The translations under genes were made by a program, and so were the position numbers. Of a stretch of 64,000 bases of DNA, positions 1-11,156 are shown piece after piece; position 1 is the stretch's first letter, and every line of letters begins with the position of its first letter. Origin of the DNA: Micromussa lordhowensis (taxonomy: Eukaryota; Cnidaria; Anthozoa; Scleractinia; Lobophylliidae); assembly GCA_964020085.1 (NCBI GenBank), contig OZ026601.1, positions 21,987,366 to 22,051,365 on the forward strand. Direction: 5' to 3'. The notes below the pieces were generated by a model that was given only the letters and a program-made list of their open reading frames with translations, was not told the DNA's origin and made no database searches.

Positions 1-529
1 AAGTTTAATTCATCTGGAATGAAAACAATGAGTTCCAGTTCAATGGACTTGCAGAGGCACGAACTCGATGCAGCGAGGAATAACTCGGAGTAATCGGAGA
101 AAGATTGAAACTTTACCAAGCGCTTTCCATAACGGATCAGCTTCTTCAATTCTGGCAATAATACCGATCTTGCGAAACAAGTTTCGTTTCAGTTCATTCG
201 CACGGACGTAATATGGCAATTAAACATGCTAAAAAACATTTCACCGACTGGTGCGATGCAATGTTCCAATAATTCGCTAACGTCTTCGCATTCGTTTCTT
301 CATACATTTAACTTCAGTTCTTCATAACTCCAGTCCATTAAAGTTTTTGGTTTGCAATGACAGTGTTGAAACTAGCGAAGCAAGTTTCAATTCAAGGCCT
401 CTTCACGCCGTATTAGCAGGAATTTCACGAAGCATACATGTACATCGCGGCAAACCCGTCGCGAGAAATAAATCGTTTTCTTGCAAGCCAATTGCTTGAA
501 ATGTAGTCCAAAATATACGCTTCAGTGGT

Positions 530-592
530 TCTCGCGAGACGAGTCTCTCGTCTCGCGAGACGAGACTCTCGTCTCGCGAGACGAGAGACGAG
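530..592. repeat. 21-bp tandem repeat carrying three TCTCGCGAGA palindromes
   Basis: TCTCGCGAGA starts at 530, 551 and 572, an exact 21-bp period, in units of the form TCTCGCGAGACGAGWCTCTCG. The palindrome is a known animal promoter word (CGCG element, Kaiso-type site). Each copy can also fold on itself. Confidence 0.9.
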
Positions 593-3154
593 AGGTGGTA
601 ACTTACTTTTGAGCGGTACTGTAGGACTTTTTACACATAAAGACCAACACAACTTAGACCACAATTTGCTTGCTGTTCCCAGAAGTAAACACATGACATT
701 TGGTGATCGTGCCTTTGCACACTCTGTACCTTTTTTCTAGAATTACTTCCTCGTGAAATAAGACTAAGTCTAACCCTGACTGTTTTTAATTAGCGTGTAG
801 CATGCGATAGTCTTATAATATGTTTTTTAAATTGTACCATTTTTAAATACATTTATCTTGCATTGTACAGCGCTTTAGAATATTTTATAATTTTAGCCCT
901 ATATAAATCTAATCTTATTACTTTTATTAACATTTCCTTTTCATCAAGTATATAAATTTGTTCCCTTGTGTTCCTTCTTCTGTTCCTCTATGTTCTACTC
1001 CTACTGTTACTTGATAAGAATATCAAGATTATTTATATCGAATTATTTCAAACATACAATAGTTAAGAAGCAGTCTGACACTAAGCCTTAGTTGCCACTG
1101 TCAGGGAAAAGTCAGGGAATTTTGTAAACCGCCAGGAAAAAATTAATCTTGACGTTTGTTAAAGTCAGTGAAAAGTCGGGGAATATTTTTTTCTTTCAGA
1201 AAAGCATCGTTTAAAATGATTGATTTTGATACTCTTTGAGTGGCCGTTTTGGCCGATGGTTTTTTATATTTTTTATTATTATATGTCAAGCTAAAAAATC
1301 GTTTAGAGGTCAGGGAAAAATCCAGGAACTTTTTAGATTCTGATGAGCAGCAACCCTGTAAGTGATGACAAATCTGCAACCTCCCAAAAATTTGGGAACT
1401 TATTGCACAACATTGTCAAGTCGTATGGCGTGGAGAGCTGATAGTTAGTCTACATATATGTAGATAATGGTATGCTGTATGCTGAGCATACGTCTGCTGC
1501 TACATGTTTGTTTTTGCATATTATTTTTGTTTGTGTAACTGTATAGTGGAATTCCTGAGTTTTTTTGAAGCATTTTTTCCGTTGTGGTAAAATTTAACAG
1601 TATTACAGTATGTTTCTTTTGTTTGTTCCACAGTTGAGTCACTCCCATTGCTCATGGCTTCCTCACCTTCCTCTGCATGTGACTGGTAAAGGTTTGGATA
1701 AAAACTTAGCTTAAGTGTAAAATTAAAGGTGTGCTTAGCAGGTCATACTGTTGCTATGGTAACCTGTTATATATAAAGGATGAGTCTAATCTGTTTACCA
1801 ATGATTGGGCATTTGTACCATACCAATTGATAAACAGTGGTAGTATTCATCCTTCAAAGTATAGCTGTTGGAAAAGTGCTGGAAACTGTTGCCAGCCTCC
1901 TTAAGAAATATGGCTTAAAAGGTGTGACTCAAAGACAAAATATTACCTTATTGACGGTTTCTGCAGTAGTGCAAAAGTTCTACCAGAATGCCTAAACTAG
2001 CTTTCCTAAGGTTCACGGGGGAACATGCCCCCCAGACCCCCCTGCTTTGTTTGGTGCCCCGCAGCAGGAACTGAGCCCCTGCTAGGGTGGTTCGATCGGA
2101 TTTTTGAGTGATGATACTGTTCAACTTGAGCGACTAGGGCATCGCCATTGTCAATCCGACAGAAAATTGAATGTTACTCAGGTGTTAAAGAAGGATGAAA
2201 GTTTCAAATGGGGTACGTTTACTCGGGGTCTGAGTTACCATATCAATAATATGACTTCATACACCATTTTACACGAGACCGAATAATCCAGTTTTGTGAA
2301 AGTCAAACAAAGTGATTTCTCTGACATTTTCACTTGAGGTAATTATAAGACCATTTAAGACCAAAATACTGTTTAGTCCAGTCTTGAGGACATAGTTTGC
2401 AATAACACTTTAAAATGGCTCCGTTTTTGTTTTATTTTTACACCTTGAAACTTCACCCACTTTCAGAGATCAAACATTTTTAAAACTTGTCGTTGTTAAG
2501 ACAACTATGTCAGGTCTTAGATCCTGACATCGTCTTTCAAAAATGATCCCTCAATGATAAGTTATTCGGTCTTGTTTAAAATGGTAAAAAAAATCTGGTA
2601 AAGAAGGGGGTCATTATGAGGGACTATCTATCAAATACCACCATCCTCCCTACCTTGCAAGAAATGAATGGTCCTAAATAGAGCAGAGAGTACTGAGTTG
2701 AATAGGCCATTTCCAAGTTAATTTTAGAGTCTTTCTCAAAGAGAGTCTCTGTGACTATTCTTTCATATGAAAATGAGATTTCATTCAGAGGCAAATTAAA
2801 CTCATTTATGAATAGTTGTGCATCAGGCCTTGCTTTGATAGAGGCTCGGGCCAACTTGGGCTATTGATAACAGTTTGTATCCATCTATTTCAAATTCTTA
2901 CTTTCCTTCCTTTTCCCTTGACCCTTCATACTGGCCAGAAAAATACATGTACATGTACCTTTCAAAATAATGGCAAAATTCACAAAATATCATGGGGCGT
3001 TATAAGGCCCCATTTATGGTCTGGGGTACCAGCAAAACGTGTTAGTAGTGAAAGTATTTGTTATATTAATGTGGATCTCTGTGCTTGAATGATATTTAGT
3101 ATTAATATTCATCGAATTTTCATCACCCCCATATCTGGCCAGGAAGTTCTCTAT

Positions 3155-3179
3155 GGGTGGGGGGGGGGGGGGGTGGGGG
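3155..3179. repeat. Poly-G tract
   Basis: A run of 15 G (3159-3173) flanked by further G-rich bases; potential G-quadruplex and likely assembly-length uncertainty. Confidence 0.9.
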
Positions 3180-3349
3180 AAGACGCTGGGATTTGATGGA
3201 TGAGCCTTGCAACATACAACGACCCCATTCTTTACCAGAATGTTTTACCCTGGCCCCTCTTGTAATCTTAAACCTTTGAGATTACCCCCTTCCCTCCAGT
3301 ATAAATAATGCTACAGTAAAATTCACCAAACTTAAAGGTACGTCCATGA

Positions 3350-5140
3350 GAAAACCAGGCAGGTGGTACAGTGTAATACAGCTCAAATCACCAATTTTGC
3401 TTAAACTTGGCACAAAAGTTGGGTTTGGTGAGTAAATTGTCATGGCAAAAAAGTAGGTTAAAGTATTCTATTCCCATCAAGTTTGAGGGATCCCTTGCAA
3501 AAAAAGTAGTCATTTGTCACATTCATGCATATGTAATTAGCCTTCTTTGGTTTAGCATTTCTCATCAAGAAAGGCCGGCCAGGTGAAAATGAAATCCACT
3601 TAATGGTGTATGGCTATCTCATGAACATCCACCAAAACACAAAAGCCATTAAAAGAAATATCTAGCTAGGTTTTTTCATATCAATTTAGAGTATAAATTC
3701 GGCAAAAAGAAGCACTTCAAATACTTTCAGAGTATATAGTTTGTGGCATTCTCGCAATATCGGAGAAAATACTTGTTGATTTCGAGTTAGGTTAAGGTTA
3801 CTATGCACCTTCAGACCGACCATTTTTTCGAAATTTTGATTTTTAGGTTAATGTATAGGTCTACGCATGAACTTTCATCCAAAAAAAAAAATTCTCAAAA
3901 ATATTGAATGATGGCGGAGAAAATACGGTTTTTCGTTTTTACCGGAAGTAAAACTTTCGTGTCTGATTGACAGGCTGTAGGAAACCTGTTGACGTATATG
4001 CAGTCAACCGTGACACTAAACACTAAGGGTTGATTGAAGATTACGCGGGAAAATTTCACCAGGAAGCCAACGGCAGTAAACTTTCCAAGCGCTGATTGGC
4101 TCAGTTATCTGAGAACCCAGTTGACTGTGTTTGTGGGCGGAGTTTGTTTGCGAAGCAGGAAAATTTTTCAGCGCTGTTTTCTCGAAACAATTTTTTCACC
4201 AAAAGGGGACACTTTAAAGAGCTACAAGTCAAAGGGAATTTGTTCGATTGCTCTCAAATTTTGACAGTAGCTAGTTTTACATATAAACAACAAAAATGTG
4301 TCTCCGAATTTTTTATTTCAAAATACTTTTTTTTCGAGAGCGATTTTTGTACGATCAATCCACATTTTCTTTATCCTATTTCAAAAATGTTCCGTAACTT
4401 TTCACTGAAATTGAATATGGCAAATCGGAGACACGTTTTTTTAGCGCTTTGGCCCCGGAAGCGGAGGAACACATTGAATAAGCAAAAAACAAAATTCGCT
4501 TTGACAGGGAGCGCTCAAAAGGTGATTTGGGCGCTCGCATTTAGGAGTCGTGAAAAATTCGAGAATTCATTTTTTTTCAAAATTTTTGGTATAGTCTGAT
4601 AGCCAGTCCTATAAGCTTTAATTTGATATAGGGGTTTGGATATCTACAGTTTAAACTGGACGCGCTACATCGCTTGCACGCGAGACACCCCTGAAGGTGC
4701 ATAGTAACCTTAAGACAACAACGGCTTTTGTGTTTCAGTGGATGTTTATGAAATGGCCATAAATCATAAAGTACTGTGTAAGCAGTACGCTGGCACAGGA
4801 AAAATGTTGAAGTCCCGAAACATTTTAGGGCTTTTTGAGAACTTTATTGATTGCTGTCACTCTTGCAATTCACAACCGACTACGAAATATGCCCCTTACC
4901 TAAGATGGAGCCACGGAGAGAAATCAAATTTGCCAGTTGTAGAAATACTAAACCGAAGACAGCTAATTAAATATGCATAAATTAGTGACAAATGACCATT
5001 TTTTTAGGGCGTCCCCCTAACTTGAAAGGAATAAGATATTTTGACCTACTTTTTTTGCCATAATCATTTACTCATCAAAGCCAACATTTGTATCAAGTTT
5101 GAGCGAAATCGAGGATTTGAGCTGTATCACCTCGTTGCTG
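3350..5140. mobile_element. Large inverted-repeat (foldback) element, interrupted by a nested TTAA element
   Basis: The left arm (about 3350-3655) and right arm (about 4725-5140) are diverged reverse complements. Shared words include ATACAGCTCAAATC, GTAGGT, TGGTCATTTGTCAC versus GTAGTCATTTGTCAC, and AAACACAAAAGCC. The nested element at 3796-4709 splits it. No transposase was seen. The outer boundaries are approximate. Confidence 0.7.
3796..4709. mobile_element. 914-bp TTAA-flanked MITE with 19-bp terminal inverted repeats
   Basis: TTAA at 3792-3795 and 4710-4713 flanks perfect 19-bp TIRs (GGTTACTATGCACCTTCAG at the left). TTAA target duplication is typical of piggyBac-superfamily transposition, although the terminus does not start CCC. 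It contains a 167-codon open frame (4096-4599) with no recognisable domain, probably fortuitous. Confidence 0.85.
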
Positions 5141-5204
5141 CTTTTGTTATGAACACACTGAAAATAGTGGTTGATTTGTTGATCTATCGAAAGATAAGTT
5201 CAGT

Positions 5205-5480
5205 TCAATCTTCACAACTTTTGACCGGAAGATTCACACTGAAGTAAATTACCAAAAATGCCATCGCGTTTTTTAACGCCCTGACTACACTAATACGTTT
5301 GTCTCGAAGGAAAAGTCTAGTTTTCATTTTGAAGGAATCGAAGCAAAATACTTTCGCCCACATTAGAGTTTTCGGTTTGTTTTCGCCTGTCAACGGTAAT
5401 GCGTCTTCATTTGAAAACACGTCCTTTTTGATGCGTTTTCGCCTGCTATTCACACTGAAACCCTTAAAAACGCTGATTTA
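5205..5480. repeat. Interspersed repeat of unknown class
   Basis: A segment bounded by two TTCACACTGAA words (about 5231 and 5450) with internal GCGTTTTC and AACGCC words. It abuts the Gypsy fragment on the right. It looks like a dispersed element; the ORF on the minus strand has no recognisable domain. Confidence 0.35.
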
Positions 5481-5520
5481 CCCGGTCCCCTCGAACAGAT
5501 CAGCGTATTCCTCAGGTAGT

Positions 5521-6006
5521 GGAATAGAGAATTAACTCTGAAGTGTAAATTCAAGTGCTGATTAAACCCATGAATAACCCACTGTACAGGGAGTCAGGGA
5601 ACCACACGAGGCAAAGAAAAAATCTTTTGACCTCGGTGGGAATCGAACCCACGACCTCCGGATTAGATCTACATTTGTGTTCATAGTGCTACGCGGCACA
5701 ACATTCATATGTACCCTTACTTTCTCTTCGCCGCGATTTACCACCTAAATTGTCCCCGACTTTCTCTGTCCGACCTCGTAGCTCAGTCGGCAGAGTAACG
5801 GTAGATCTAATCCGGAGGTCGTGGGTTCGATTTCCACCGAGGTCAAAAGATTTTTTCTTTGCCTCGTGTGGTTTCCTGACTCCCTTTACTAGGGCTAACG
5901 CCCAGTGGGTTATTCATGGGTTTAATCAGCACTTGAATTTACACTTCAGAGTTAATTCTCTATTCCACCATTTGTGTTCATAGTGCTACGCGGCACAACA
6001 TTCATA
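5521..6006. mobile_element. Composite inverted-SINE insertion with a 15-bp target duplication
   Basis: Flanked by TATTCCTCAGGTAGT at 5506-5520 and 6007-6021. The right part is a + strand SINE; the left part is the reverse complement of its 3' half (about 5521-5672 versus 5799-5967). A 38-bp direct repeat (ATTTGTGTTCATAGTGCTAC...) occurs at 5673 and 5969. The insertion interrupts Gypsy coding sequence. Confidence 0.8.
5772..5844 (+). repeat. tRNA-like head of a SINE
   Basis: GACCTCG (5772-5778) pairs perfectly with CGAGGTC (5838-5844) as an acceptor stem. It has a box A-like TAGCTCAGTCGGCAGAG and box B-like GGTTCGATTTC. The anticodon stem is only 3 bp with an enlarged loop, so it is a SINE promoter head, not a working tRNA. 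A truncated minus-strand copy lies at 5629-5672. Confidence 0.75.
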
Positions 6007-6653
6007 TATTCCTCAGGTAGTTTGCTCGAGAACGTTTCAGGATCAGTTCGTATTGCATTCGTAATCACTGCCAGGCCAAGACTTTCGGCAGTCTGAAATC
6101 CTATCAAGGGTTCCGTGTTAGTGTTCCTTTTAACGACCAGAAATGTTGCAGGAATGATTTTCGTGTTTGACTCAACGTGAACGACCGCATCAAATTTCCC
6201 CATCACCGTTAATGATCCGAACGGGTTATTCGTAGTCATCGTAAGACTCCTCTTCCTCCTGGACTAACTGCCGAAATTGGTAGATGCTGAAAAGACGAAG
6301 TTCCTCTCCGGTGGTATCGAAATCTTCTCCCGTATCCTCTAGTGTGTCGAAAATATCCCGCACTTTTGGTCCAGCACAGTGTAAAGCCCTGGTCAAACGG
6401 CCAACCGATGTCGGATCCTAGTCCGGGTAAAACGGTCCGAAGGCGAGATTGTATCACACGCGCCCATTCTGCAGATATTTTTCGATCGAAACAATTCGAT
6501 CGAAAGTCGATAAAGTGATTCTCGTCGCCAATGTAATGTTCAGGGTTCGTTCTCACAAACAGTTTAACAAGTCCGCTTGGCTATACCGTCTCTAGCTTTC
6601 GTCTTCTCGTTATGCTTATTCAACACCACGTTTTCACTACACAGTGCATAATA

Positions 6654-7044
6654 CAGTGAAACCTGTATTAAGCGGACAGGTTCAGCAATAATAGTTAATT
6701 ATTAACCCTTTTGTAACCCAGTGTAATGTCGAAAGACTGCTCAGCGCATAATGTCCAGACAGTCAATGCAACAATCTGGAATAATCTACTTAGCTTTAAA
6801 ACGACATCGCTGAACAATGTTAACGGTTTCTGAGCTGAGCTTTAGAAGTGAAAAGCCCTTGAAGTGTCCGCTTATTGTGGGTTTTGTGCAACAAAATGGC
6901 TTAATATTGGTGTCCGCGTCCGCTTAACAGAGGTGTCCGCTGAACGCACAGTAAATGTGGGAAGAAAATTTCGAGACTCAAGCTGGTGTCCACTTATAGA
7001 GGATGTCCGCTTAATATGGGGTCCGCTTAATACAGGTTCCACTG
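6654..7044. mobile_element. 391-bp TA-flanked MITE (mariner/pogo type)
   Basis: Terminal inverted repeats of about 24 bp (CAGTGAAACCTGTATTAAGC at the left, with one mismatch at the right) flanked by TA at 6652-6653 and 7045-7046. Internal copies of 'GTGTCCGCTTA' repeat near the right end. No ORF of a transposase. Confidence 0.85.
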
Positions 7045-7239
7045 TAATTACGACGAGTCAGAGTCTCGTGGGGCCTTGGAGGGCTGGACACTACAGAACT
7101 TTGTTTCACAACTGCTTTAGTTGTGTCTATAACTTCACATCTTTCTCGGATTTCAAATATATGATCTTTCATATATTCACTTGTATATAAAACAAATTGG
7201 AAAAGCACATTTCCTTATCAATGCTTCGTATTCTATCAA

Positions 7240-7960
7240 GGTCCTAAAGTTTCTATTTCTCTTTCGCCTGAAATTTCGGGCTCTTCATCACTGGCATCTT
7301 TCAGGAACAAACTTAAAACATGTATTATTGGTAACTATTGACTCTGTCATTAAATAAGGCTTGTCGTTTATTCTTGGAGGGAACCTAAGCTTACAAGCCC
7401 CGTAGTTTTGTTAGGTTCCCTCGCCATTTTGGTTTCTTTCGTTTAATATATAATATTGTAGTATTGTATCTTCATTGTAATCTTGTATATTAATTTGTGT
7501 TACTTATTAATCATAGTATTCTAATGCTATTTTCGTTTGTGTGCCAAATAATATAAAATAAATCAGCCAGGATGACATTCACTGTTATTGGAGAGAATAT
7601 TTCAAGGTCTTCCACATCTTCCTGAAGAAGGTTTGTAATTGTTATCTGTTGTTTTCAAAAGTAGATTTTGTAGCGGATATTTTCGACTTGTTTTGAAAAG
7701 TGTGATTATATCAAGAAAGTAGTTCATTTACTTCAATTTCTATTTAGACCTATAAGTATTGTTACTATTGTATTGTTACTTGTAAATAGCCAACTGGTCT
7801 GCCTCCGGCCAGTTGGGATTCTTAACAATGTTATGTTTAATTTGAATTATTTGTTCCAGCTGTTTGAGTGGCATGCCTGTAAACTAGCTTGGTGTAGCTA
7901 AGTGCATGTTCCACTATAAACAAACATTTGACATTTGATTTTGACATTTTACTGGCCAAG
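7240..7960 (+). repeat. Probable LINE 3' ends and dispersed repeats
   Basis: The segment at about 7740-7960 (AACTGGTCTGCCTCCGGCCA, later GTAGCTAAGTGCATG, ending in ATTTGACATTTGATTTTGACA-type simple repeat) has a relative at 35870-36010 in RhoGAP intron 5. The shared 3' text and simple-repeat tail suggest a non-LTR retroelement 3' end. No reverse transcriptase is visible. Confidence 0.4.
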
Positions 7961-8029
7961 GTGTTTTACTAGTCTATCGTGGCTCGCTTTCCAGGATCAC
8001 TTGAGTTTACGCTTATCATGATTATATAA

Positions 8030-8175
8030 CTAATACCTGTTTAAAGGGTGGATAACCCAATCCATTGAGACCGCATAAATCGCTATCCAATAGATAAGTG
8101 TTGGCAAAACAAACTTCATTATCAGTATCCACCGGATAATGATCCTGTGGATAGTGTTATCTACTTTTTGAACGA
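8030..8175. repeat. Short dispersed repeat with ATCCA/TGGATA inverted words
   Basis: Repeated complementary words (GGATAACCC, TATCCAATAGATA, ATCCACCGGATAATGATCC, GTGGATAG) resemble a MITE abundant in anthozoans. Ends not defined. Confidence 0.4.
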
Positions 8176-9121
8176 CTGGGCTTTGGTTGGAGAGAGGCAC
8201 TATGCAAATGTAAGAGTCTTATCTGAGAACATAATAGTTTTCTTCTCTTTTCGCTTTTATTTATTTATTATGATTTCCCAGCGATACTTTTTTTGCACTA
8301 TGGCAGGGGAATGGCACTTGTGTAAAAAGTAAAACGAGCAAAAAACCACACACATTTTTTTTTTCAAAGAACTGGCAATCATTATTTGCAATTATAATTC
8401 ATCGCACACATTTGGCTACACATGGAGAACAAAACCTTCATGTACATGTAGAAAATTAGAAACAAATTTATTCTTATGATTCTTTGTCGAGGTTTGAAGA
8501 ATGTTGTAATTTTGCTGGAGAAGACATTGTCATAACTTTCAGTCTTACATTTTGCATCTTTGAATAAGATTTTGTTAACGAAATCAGGAGAATCTGTTTG
8601 TCGCATAACTTACAACTATGGATGGATTGTAGTTTTGAAGAAAGCTCTGAATAAATGATCAATTATTGATTGGAGTCAAGAACACAACAGGAATGAAAAC
8701 CTCCGAAAGTTTTATCAAATTCAACTACACTATAATCTTTATGCCCGTATACCATATTTATTTGCACGTTATTATTCGAAGTGTTTTCATATATAACCGA
8801 AAGGTGCCACTTGATTCGCTCTTCTTCATGTGGAATTTTCTTATTCAGTCTGGCCGTGGTTCACATGATGGGTTCGTTCTTACGGCGCTGAGTTCTTGGG
8901 CTGTTTACTTCACCCTGGGAGTCTTACTCTCCACCCAACAGAAAAATGGGCACCAGCAAAATAATAATTGACGCCAGTGCTAGAGGCTACCTCAAACAGA
9001 CTAATGGCGTTCTTTTCTATTGCTTGCGGGGATAAGCATCAGGTCTTCTTTCTTCACTTAGTTGATCGTTATGATTTGAAGAGAAGGGCGTCAATTCTCA
9101 TCCCTTTTTTTTTTTTTACAG

Positions 9122-9451
9122 AAAAACGGCCGTTATCGACTCGAGTACGGATCCCTGCTGCCTAATCTCCAATCTAAGGTTTCCGAAACTGTACGGTGCG
9201 AGTTGATGTTATTATTGGACGTTGAATTGCCATTCACAAGCGACTGGAGAGACCTTGCCGAACGCCTTGGAGCTACTAGCGAAGATATAAGGTTCTTGGA
9301 AAGCCGCAAGGATTACCACGAGTCTCCAACACAACACATCATTAACGTGGTTGAAACGATGAAGATGCCCCTTACTAGTCTAAGGGATATTTTTGTTGAT
9401 CTTGGTCGCGACGACATTGCACGGATGCTAGATTTGGAGATCGGTTCCTGA
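9122..9451 (+). CDS. Terminal exon encoding a C-terminal death domain (MyD88-like)
   Basis: A long T tract and acag acceptor precede an open frame of 109 codons ending in TGA at 9449-9451. It starts KNGRYRLEYGSLLPNLQSKV and contains VRCELMLLLDVE, then TSDWRDLAERLGATSEDIRF, and ends DIFVDLGRDDIARMLD and LEIGS. The 'DW--LAE-LG----I--LE' and 'LGRDD' patterns are those of a death domain, the last being notably MyD88-like. Death domains assemble oligomeric signalling hubs in innate immunity and apoptosis. Here the domain is C-terminal; in MyD88 it is N-terminal and followed by TIR, which is absent downstream. A TNF-receptor-like, FADD-like, UNC5-like or short adaptor protein is possible. Upstream exons were not found in the window. 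It could also be an orphan or pseudogenic exon. Confidence 0.62.
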   Translation, partial: KNGRYRLEYGSLLPNLQSKVSETVRCELMLLLDVELPFTSDWRDLAERLGATSEDIRFLESRKDYHESPTQHIINVVETMKMPLTSLRDIFVDLGRDDIARMLDLEIGS

Positions 9452-9512
9452 TTTACAAGGCGGCTGTTGGTCGGTACACGCACAGGGAGCCCTCACATCC
9501 GTTTAGAATATA

Positions 9513-9518
9513 AATAAA
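9513..9518 (+). terminator. Polyadenylation signal AATAAA of the death-domain gene
   Basis: Canonical AATAAA about 62 nt after the stop codon of the death-domain exon, in AT-rich sequence. It supports this being a genuine terminal exon. Confidence 0.55.
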
Positions 9519-10168
9519 AGATCAACCTACCTTAATCGCGCGGGCTATCGCGCGTGTTTTGTAGCGGCCATTTTGAATTTTAGATGCTCGCGCGGTCTGC
9601 TAGTACGAGGTCTGGAACCGAAAATACGGAAGTCACTCGGAGCCTCCTCGGAGATCTAAGAAAATGACAAGGGATGAAACTGAAATGAGAGCGTTCCGAA
9701 TTTGGCATTAGTTCGAGCAGATATTTACTTCGTAATTTGCCCAAAATTAATTTGTAGGAAGAAGAAGCATTAAGCTAAATATATCCAAGCTCATTTAGCC
9801 CAAACATCCAGAGGGTCTGCAATACTTTGGCGTTGTTTTAAACAACTCGCTTTCGCGCTACATCTCTGCCAGTTGGGGGGCACGGAAGTCAGAAATGTGA
9901 AAAGTTGATAGCGTCGCTTGTTCTGATTGGTCAGTTGGAACTCCGGAAGTTTGATGATTCTATTCCGGAAATAGAATGCCGCCACAAGGCTAAGGCCAGA
10001 TTTATGACGCCACACTGGCGGGAGTTGTCATTTCGTTCGCATTTCGAAGAATTTTCGCAGGAATTTCAAGACTGTCAACACACGATAAAAATTGGCGCCT
10101 GGGTAGAGATGTGATCTGATGTTGCCTTGGAGGCTTCGTGAATTATCGCAGCATTGATGGCGAAGGCG

Positions 10169-10300
10169 ATGTTGTTGTTGTTGTTGGGGTAACCCTGCGA
10201 TGGACTAGCATACTTCTAGTCGCTTCATGCTACTGAAACCAGGATAAGCTCCGGACTGATGAGCCACTTGGCTCGTATGTAGACTTTACTTGACTCGCTT
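10169..10300 (+). repeat. 3' part of a tRNA-derived SINE
   Basis: Begins with a TGT run, then GGGGTAACCCTGCGATGGAC, GTCGCTTCATGCTACTGAAA and CTTGGCTCGTATGTAGACTT. The same tail is found in the SINE copies at 18944 and 47887. The tRNA head is missing here. Confidence 0.7.
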
Positions 10301-10509
10301 CCTTCGATCGAAAAGCAGGCGGGTGACGAGCTGCAGAGGGCGCGGACAGGAGAGGCCCTCTCATTTTTCTCTCGCAGACCCAGTTCGTCGCATGCCTGCT
10401 TTTTCGATAGATCCCACTGACCGTGAGCCTGGAACAGAATAAAATTATCGTAGAATACGAATTTTCGGCCAAAACTGTTTCGAAAAATAATGTGTCGCAA
10501 ACATAATTC

Positions 10510-11113
10510 AGTTTCAATACTTGATCCTTTTTGGCTTAGAAAATGAAAAGCTTGAAGTTTTACCAGTGTTGGACTTGGAAGTGGAGCATGTCTGCCCCAA
10601 AAGAATGCTGTTGATGGTCGGTCCATATTGACAGTAGGTAGGGTTGTTATTTTGCCCATTGCCTCCCCTAATCCCGGCAAAACATGTTTTCTACCAGGTC
10701 ACTGTTTACGAACATTGACTTGATGATGCAACCAGGGTTTAGCTGAAATAAAATGGTGCAAATCTGTTCAAAGCCAATGATCATCGACTTCAAATCAAAT
10801 AACAGCTTGTCAGAAAAATTAACTTGTTCGTGTCTGATGCATTTAGGTCTACCGTTCCACTGACTTCTACCTCCCAATCTTCAATCCACTTCAAAACTTT
10901 CCTGTTTTCAGTAAACCTCTCATCTTCGGTGCTTGCATACGGCAGTGGACTTGTAAAATTTTTCAATAAAATGCTGGTGATTTGCAGGAGTTCTACAGTC
11001 GAGTCCACGTGTGTTGACTCTTTTGTGCTTCTTGAGATCATTCTGATATGCCTATTGGAGAGAAGAACAAGCCGAAGTATTCTTCCCATTTCTATTGAAC
11101 TACATTTCATCAA
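10510..11113 (-). pseudogene. C-terminal remnant of a P-element/THAP9-like DDE transposase
   Basis: Read on the minus strand with at least two frameshifts: NRKVLKWIEDWE near 10900, then FDLKSMIIGFEQICTILFQL, then NSDLVENMFCRD near 10680, then NPTYCQYGPTINSILLGQT near 10600. The 'NSD-VENFFC-QR' and 'NPT--QY---INSI-LGQ' patterns match the C-terminal half of P-element-like transposases. Broken, so not functional. Confidence 0.7.
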
Positions 11114-11156
11114 TGAAACTTAATAGGGGAGTACATTCTTCTACTCTTTACTTTAC

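Larger units (their letters stand above)
1..3340. other. Intergenic, no gene seen
   Basis: AT-rich with frequent stops in all frames. Contains a repeat with several 'GTCAGGGAAAA' words around 1100-1330 and a C-rich interspersed repeat at about 2010-2075, besides the tandem palindrome and G-run listed separately. No convincing coding sequence. Confidence 0.6.
5487..6470 (-). pseudogene. Gypsy-type LTR retrotransposon gag-pol fragment, split by a SINE insertion
   Basis: On the minus strand, about 6430-6240 reads LTRALHCAGPKVRDIFDTLE, a gag segment seen in Ty3/Gypsy elements of aquatic animals. After a frame change, 6239-6010 reads VMGKFDAVV, FLVVKRN and QTAESLGL, which resembles the retropepsin-to-RT junction. 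The following LPEEY motif is cut at 6007; beyond the insertion, at 5520-5488, the text resumes as LPEEYADLFEGTG. Broken by frameshifts and truncated at both ends. Confidence 0.72.

Noticed and set aside
4096..4599. 167-codon open frame inside the TTAA element
   Set aside because: Phe/Lys/Asn-rich with no domain, no catalytic motif and no transposase similarity; likely chance in AT-rich sequence.
5772..5844. Functional tRNA gene
   Set aside because: Acceptor stem and boxes are present, but the anticodon arm does not fold normally and the sequence is part of a duplicated SINE.
8666..8971. 101-codon frame upstream of the death-domain exon as its missing exon
   Set aside because: No death-domain partner features, no donor in a fitting phase, and a composition like surrounding non-coding DNA.
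10225..10680. 151-codon minus-strand frame as a gene
   Set aside because: It is a chance join of the SINE tail at 10169-10300 and the frameshifted transposase remnant.
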